A stretch of 64,000 nt of DNA from Burkholderia gladioli (lineage in GTDB: Bacteria > Pseudomonadota > Gammaproteobacteria > Burkholderiales > Burkholderiaceae): assembly GCF_000959725.1 (NCBI RefSeq), contig NZ_CP009322.1:2170001-2234000 (forward strand). Direction: 5' to 3'. A program made the position numbers and the translations under genes. The notes beneath the pieces are model-generated. The model had not been told where the DNA came from. It did no database searches and saw only the letters and a list, made by a program, of their open reading frames with translations. Below are positions 61,058 to 64,000 of this stretch, piece after piece. Every line of letters starts with the position of its first letter. Positions within the stretch are counted from its first letter, which is position 1.

Positions 61058-62698
61058 TCAGCGCGCGGCCCGTCCGCGCGGCGTGCGCGCCGCGCCGGTG
61101 GCCTTGGCGGCGGGTTTCGCGGCCGGTTGCTGCACCGCGGCAGGCGCCCCGGTCGGGGCGGGCGCCGCGGCCTCCACCGCGCCGACGATACCCCGCTCGC
61201 GCGCCCACACGATCGCCTCTCCGCGGCTATGCACGTCGAGCTTGTTGTAGATGGTCGAGACGTGGTTGCGCACCGTGTTCGGCGCGAGCCCGAGCCGGTT
61301 GGCGATCTCCTTGTCGGGCAGGCCGTGGCAGAGCAGGTCGAACACGTCGCGCTCGCGCGCGGTCAGGTCGGCGAGCTGGGCGCCGGCATCGGGTGCCTTG
61401 TCACGGCGCACGTTGGCCAGCTTCTCGATCAGGGTGCGGCTGAACCAGGAGGCGTCCTGCATCGCCGTCTCGATGGCCTGGATCAACTCCATCTCGGTGC
61501 GCTTGCGCTCGCTGATGTCGAGCAGCGCGAGCAGCAGGCAGTCCTGTCCGTGGATCGCCACCATGTCGGCCGACACCAGGCAGTCGCGCGGCTCGCCGTC
61601 ATGCCGGAGCACGCGCGCATCGCGCATCCGCACCGCACCCTCGCGGCCGATCGCGTCGACGATCTCGCGCTGCATGCCCGGCTCGGCCCACAAGCCGATC
61701 TCCTCGGCCGAGCGGCCCAGCACCTCGTGCTGCGCATGGCCGGTCATGGCGGCGAAGGCCTCGTTGCAGTCGAGGATCTCGCAGCCGCCGGCGGTCAGTA
61801 TCGCCATCGCCACCGGCGCCATCCGGAACGCCTTGGCGAAGCGCTCCTCGCTCTGGCGCAGCGCGGTCTCGGCCAGCCGGCGCGGCTGCAGGTCGGTGAA
61901 CGTGAACAGCATGCAGGCGTGCTCGCCCATGTCGATCGGCTGGCCCGACACGATCACCGCGTGGTCGCCGCCGTCGGCGCGGCGCAGCAGCGCCTCCATC
62001 GGCGGGATCGACATGCCGTCGCCGAGCCGCTCGATCGCCAGCTCGCGCCGCTCGGCGCGATCGAACACGTCGAGCTCGTAGACCGAGCGGCCGATCACCG
62101 CCGCCTCGCTGGCCTGGCCGGTGATGTCGAGGAAACCCTGGTTGACCTTCACGTAGCGGAAGTCGTCGAGCCGGCAGATCGCGGCGGGCGCCGGATTGGC
62201 GTTGAAGGTGCGTTCGAAGCGCTGCTCGGCGCTGGCCCAGTCGGTGGCGTCGTGCAGCACCAGCGCCAGGCAGTCGGGCTCGCCCGCCGCGTTGGTCAGC
62301 ACCAGGCTGCGGATCCGGTGGACCCAGCGCAGCCGGTCGTCGGTGGCCGATTCGACCTCCACCGTCACGTCGCTGAACTGCTCGCCGCTGATCACGCGAT
62401 CGATCGGATACTGGCCCTGCCGGACCGGGTCGTGGTTGGTGTCGCGCAGCCGGAAGCGCTCGCGATACTCGGTCACGTCGGCGCCCAGTTCGGCAAGGCT
62501 GGCCGCGCCGTGCATGGCCAGCGCCGCCTCGTTGGCCCACACGATGCGCTGGTCCGGCTCGACCAGGATCACGCCCTCGGTCAGCCCGGCGATGATCTGG
62601 TGCAGTTGGCGGCGGTCGGTATGTGTCTTCAGTGCCTGCTCGTCGGGCGGCGCTGGCTGGAATTCGGCGGCGGGTCGGTTCATCGATGACAGAAGCAT
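61058..62698 (-). CDS. Triple-PAS sensor with LuxR-type DNA-binding domain
   Basis: 546 residues. Three PAS domains can be seen: about 30-155 (IIAGLTEGVILVEPDQRIVW), 160-275 (FERTFNANPAPAAICRLDDF) and 285-400 (RFAKAFRMAPVAMAILTAGG, ending LLALLDISERKR). A LuxR HTH follows at about 445-505 (LTARERDVFDLLCHGLPDKE, NRLGLAPNTVRNHVSTIYNK). There is no receiver or kinase domain. It is a one-component, probably soluble regulator sensing a ligand, redox state or light. The ending is Ala/Pro-rich. It follows the CheB gene by 251 bases on the same strand. Confidence 0.9.
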   Translation of the reverse strand: MLLSSMNRPAAEFQPAPPDEQALKTHTDRRQLHQIIAGLTEGVILVEPDQRIVWANEAALAMHGAASLAELGADVTEYRERFRLRDTNHDPVRQGQYPIDRVISGEQFSDVTVEVESATDDRLRWVHRIRSLVLTNAAGEPDCLALVLHDATDWASAEQRFERTFNANPAPAAICRLDDFRYVKVNQGFLDITGQASEAAVIGRSVYELDVFDRAERRELAIERLGDGMSIPPMEALLRRADGGDHAVIVSGQPIDMGEHACMLFTFTDLQPRRLAETALRQSEERFAKAFRMAPVAMAILTAGGCEILDCNEAFAAMTGHAQHEVLGRSAEEIGLWAEPGMQREIVDAIGREGAVRMRDARVLRHDGEPRDCLVSADMVAIHGQDCLLLALLDISERKRTEMELIQAIETAMQDASWFSRTLIEKLANVRRDKAPDAGAQLADLTARERDVFDLLCHGLPDKEIANRLGLAPNTVRNHVSTIYNKLDVHSRGEAIVWARERGIVGAVEAAAPAPTGAPAAVQQPAAKPAAKATGAARTPRGRAAR

Positions 62699-62949
62699 GG
62701 CTGGCGCGGTCGGGTAAATCGGCAAGAATCGGCCGCGCCGGCACTGTAAAAATTGCACGCCCCGGCGCGGCCCGGCCGCCGCGCGGGCTTGCGGGAACGT
62801 CCGGCAAGCCGCCGCGAGGCGGGCTGTCGCAAGGATCGAGCAAGTTTCGTGCAAGGCTGCCGCGAACACCATGCAGGCACCACGCAGACACCGCGCGAGC
62901 GTCGCGCGCAAGCCGGGCAAGCGGCCCGGCCGCCTCCCGCAAGCGGCGT

Positions 62950-63969
62950 TCAGCGCGAGCGCGCGAAGCGCTGCAACTGCAGGGTGACGCGCTCGGCGAT
63001 CTGGTCGAGCGGCAGGATCGCCGAGGCCGCGTCGATCGCGGCGGCCGCCTTGGGCATGCCATACACGGCGCTGGTGGCCGCGTCCTGGGCGATCGTGTAG
63101 AAGCCCTTGGCGCGCATCGCCTTCAGGCCGAGCGCGCCGTCGCGACCCATGCCGGTCAGCAGCACGCCGAGCGCGTCGCCGCGCCAATGCTCGACCACGC
63201 TGTGGAAGAACACGTCGACCGAGGGCCGATACGGCGTTTCCTCGGGATGGCGCGTGTAACCGAGCTGGCCGCGCGCGGTGAGATGGAGGTGATCGTTGGT
63301 GGCGGCCAGCAGCACCTCGCCGCGCTGAGGCGCCCCGCCCTGTTTGGCCACGCGCACCGGCAAGCGCGTGAAGCCGTCGAGCCATTCGGCCATGCCGATC
63401 GCGAAGGCCGCGTCGACATGCTGGACGATCACGATGGCGGCCGGGAAATCCTCGGGCAAGGGCTTGAGCAGGGCGGCCAGCGCGGTGGGCCCGCCCGCCG
63501 AGGCGCCGATCGCCACCAGCGGTGGCAGCCCCGTGGCGGGCGCCGCCGCCGGCTGCGCCGGCACCGGCCCGCGCGTGGCCAGCAGCCGGCCGATCTGGTC
63601 GATCTTGGCCAGCAGCGGCTGCGAGGCATCGGCCAGCATGCCCTGCGCGAGGGTCGGCGTATCCACCGCGTCGAGCGCGCCGGCGCCCATCGCCTCGTAG
63701 ATGGTGGCCTTGTTGGCATCCACGCTGGCGGTCACGATCAGGATCGCGCAGGGCGAGCGGGCCATGATCTGGCGGGTCGCCTCGACGCCGTCGACGCGCG
63801 GCATGATCAGGTCCATCAGCACCAGGTCGGGCGGGTTGGCGACGCAGAAATCGACCGCCTGCTCGCCGTCGGCGGCCACCCACAGCACACGGTGCTCGGG
63901 CCGGTGCGACACCGCCCGGCGCAGCGCGGCCACCGCGAGCGGCAGGTCGTTGACGATGCCGATGTTCAT
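62950..63969 (-). CDS. cheB: Chemotaxis-type protein-glutamate methylesterase (CheB/WspF-like)
   Basis: 339 residues. Receiver domain with phosphoacceptor Asp53 (DLVLMDLIMPRVDG), linker, then the methylesterase with catalytic Ser (IGASAGGPTAL), His (IVQHVDAAF) and Asp (LTGMGRDGALG). It removes methyl groups from chemoreceptors when phosphorylated by a CheA-type kinase. Its ATG overlaps the stop of the upstream gene by four bases and has GGGGAGG in front, so it is the tail of a chemosensory operon, possibly of the Wsp type, that lies mostly outside the window. Confidence 0.95.
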   Translation of the reverse strand: MNIGIVNDLPLAVAALRRAVSHRPEHRVLWVAADGEQAVDFCVANPPDLVLMDLIMPRVDGVEATRQIMARSPCAILIVTASVDANKATIYEAMGAGALDAVDTPTLAQGMLADASQPLLAKIDQIGRLLATRGPVPAQPAAAPATGLPPLVAIGASAGGPTALAALLKPLPEDFPAAIVIVQHVDAAFAIGMAEWLDGFTRLPVRVAKQGGAPQRGEVLLAATNDHLHLTARGQLGYTRHPEETPYRPSVDVFFHSVVEHWRGDALGVLLTGMGRDGALGLKAMRAKGFYTIAQDAATSAVYGMPKAAAAIDAASAILPLDQIAERVTLQLQRFARSR

Positions 63970-64000
63970 GCGCTGGCCTCCCCGATCAGGTCGTGGACGG
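63966..64000 (-). CDS. C-terminal codons of the preceding operon gene (partial)
   Basis: Only the last ten codons (VHDLIGEASA, stop) are in the window. Its stop overlaps the CheB start by four bases. From operon logic it should be a CheA-type or hybrid kinase (WspE-like), but these residues alone do not prove it. Confidence 0.5.
   Translation of the reverse strand, partial: VHDLIGEASA

Overview
The window is GC-rich, densely packed DNA whose gene families and codon use point to a Burkholderia-type betaproteobacterium. The strongest taxonomic sign is an apparently complete cepacian-type (bce) exopolysaccharide locus flanked by a small FKBP isomerase gene. This is the arrangement I associate with chromosome 2 of Burkholderia species. 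Assignment to species is not possible from the sequence alone. I saw no rRNA, tRNA, CRISPR array, intact insertion sequence or prophage.

Layout. (1) 1-7462: a sugar-uptake operon on the minus strand (periplasmic binding protein, double-NBD ATPase, two permeases, a D-tagatose/D-psicose 3-epimerase-like isomerase and a P-loop sugar kinase). A LacI-type regulator is transcribed divergently, and two near-identical operators lie in the shared promoter region. (2) 7545-8752: FKBP isomerase and an AraC-type regulator. (3) 8827-23795: the bce locus. bceB-bceK run leftwards (priming transferase, UDP-glucose dehydrogenase, tyrosine phosphatase, outer-membrane export lipoprotein, tyrosine autokinase, four glycosyltransferases and a polymerase). 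bceA (GDP-mannose supply) runs rightwards from an AT-rich divergent promoter region. (4) 24117-25295: a protein that joins a transposase-like N-terminal domain to an unrelated C-terminal part. (5) 25977-33998: a giant autotransporter with fourteen exact 297-bp passenger repeats. (6) 34833-37235: an ECF42-type sigma factor with two DGPF (YCII-related) proteins and a matching candidate promoter.

(7) 37311-40105: a rhombosortase divergent from a secreted nuclease that carries the GlyGly-CTERM signal. (8) 40616-43472: stress and envelope proteins (DUF883, YSC84 lipoprotein, AI-2E family permease, a small secreted protein). (9) 43659-46299: a ZnuD-like TonB receptor with Zur-like sites, and next to it a candidate small RNA with its own promoter and terminator. 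(10) 46331-53305: a catabolic run (ACAD10/11-like dehydrogenase, APH-type kinase, histidine phosphatase, two SDRs, a CurA-like reductase) opposite a LysR regulator. (11) 53556-57403: OsmC protein, Dyp peroxidase and an ABC exporter preceded by a 20-codon leader-like reading frame. (12) 57990-60913: a CPBP protease, a CLC-F fluoride antiporter under a clear fluoride riboswitch, and CsbD. (13) 61058-64000: a triple-PAS LuxR regulator and a CheB/WspF-like methylesterase, at the edge of what is probably a chemosensory operon continuing beyond the window.

The best-supported non-routine signals are the fluoride riboswitch/CLC-F pair, the rhombosortase/GlyGly-CTERM pair, the ECF42-DGPF module with its own promoter motif, the perfectly regular autotransporter repeat array, the paired LacI operators and the candidate small RNA. 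The least explained items are the 20-codon frame ahead of the ABC exporter and the transposase-derived fusion protein.
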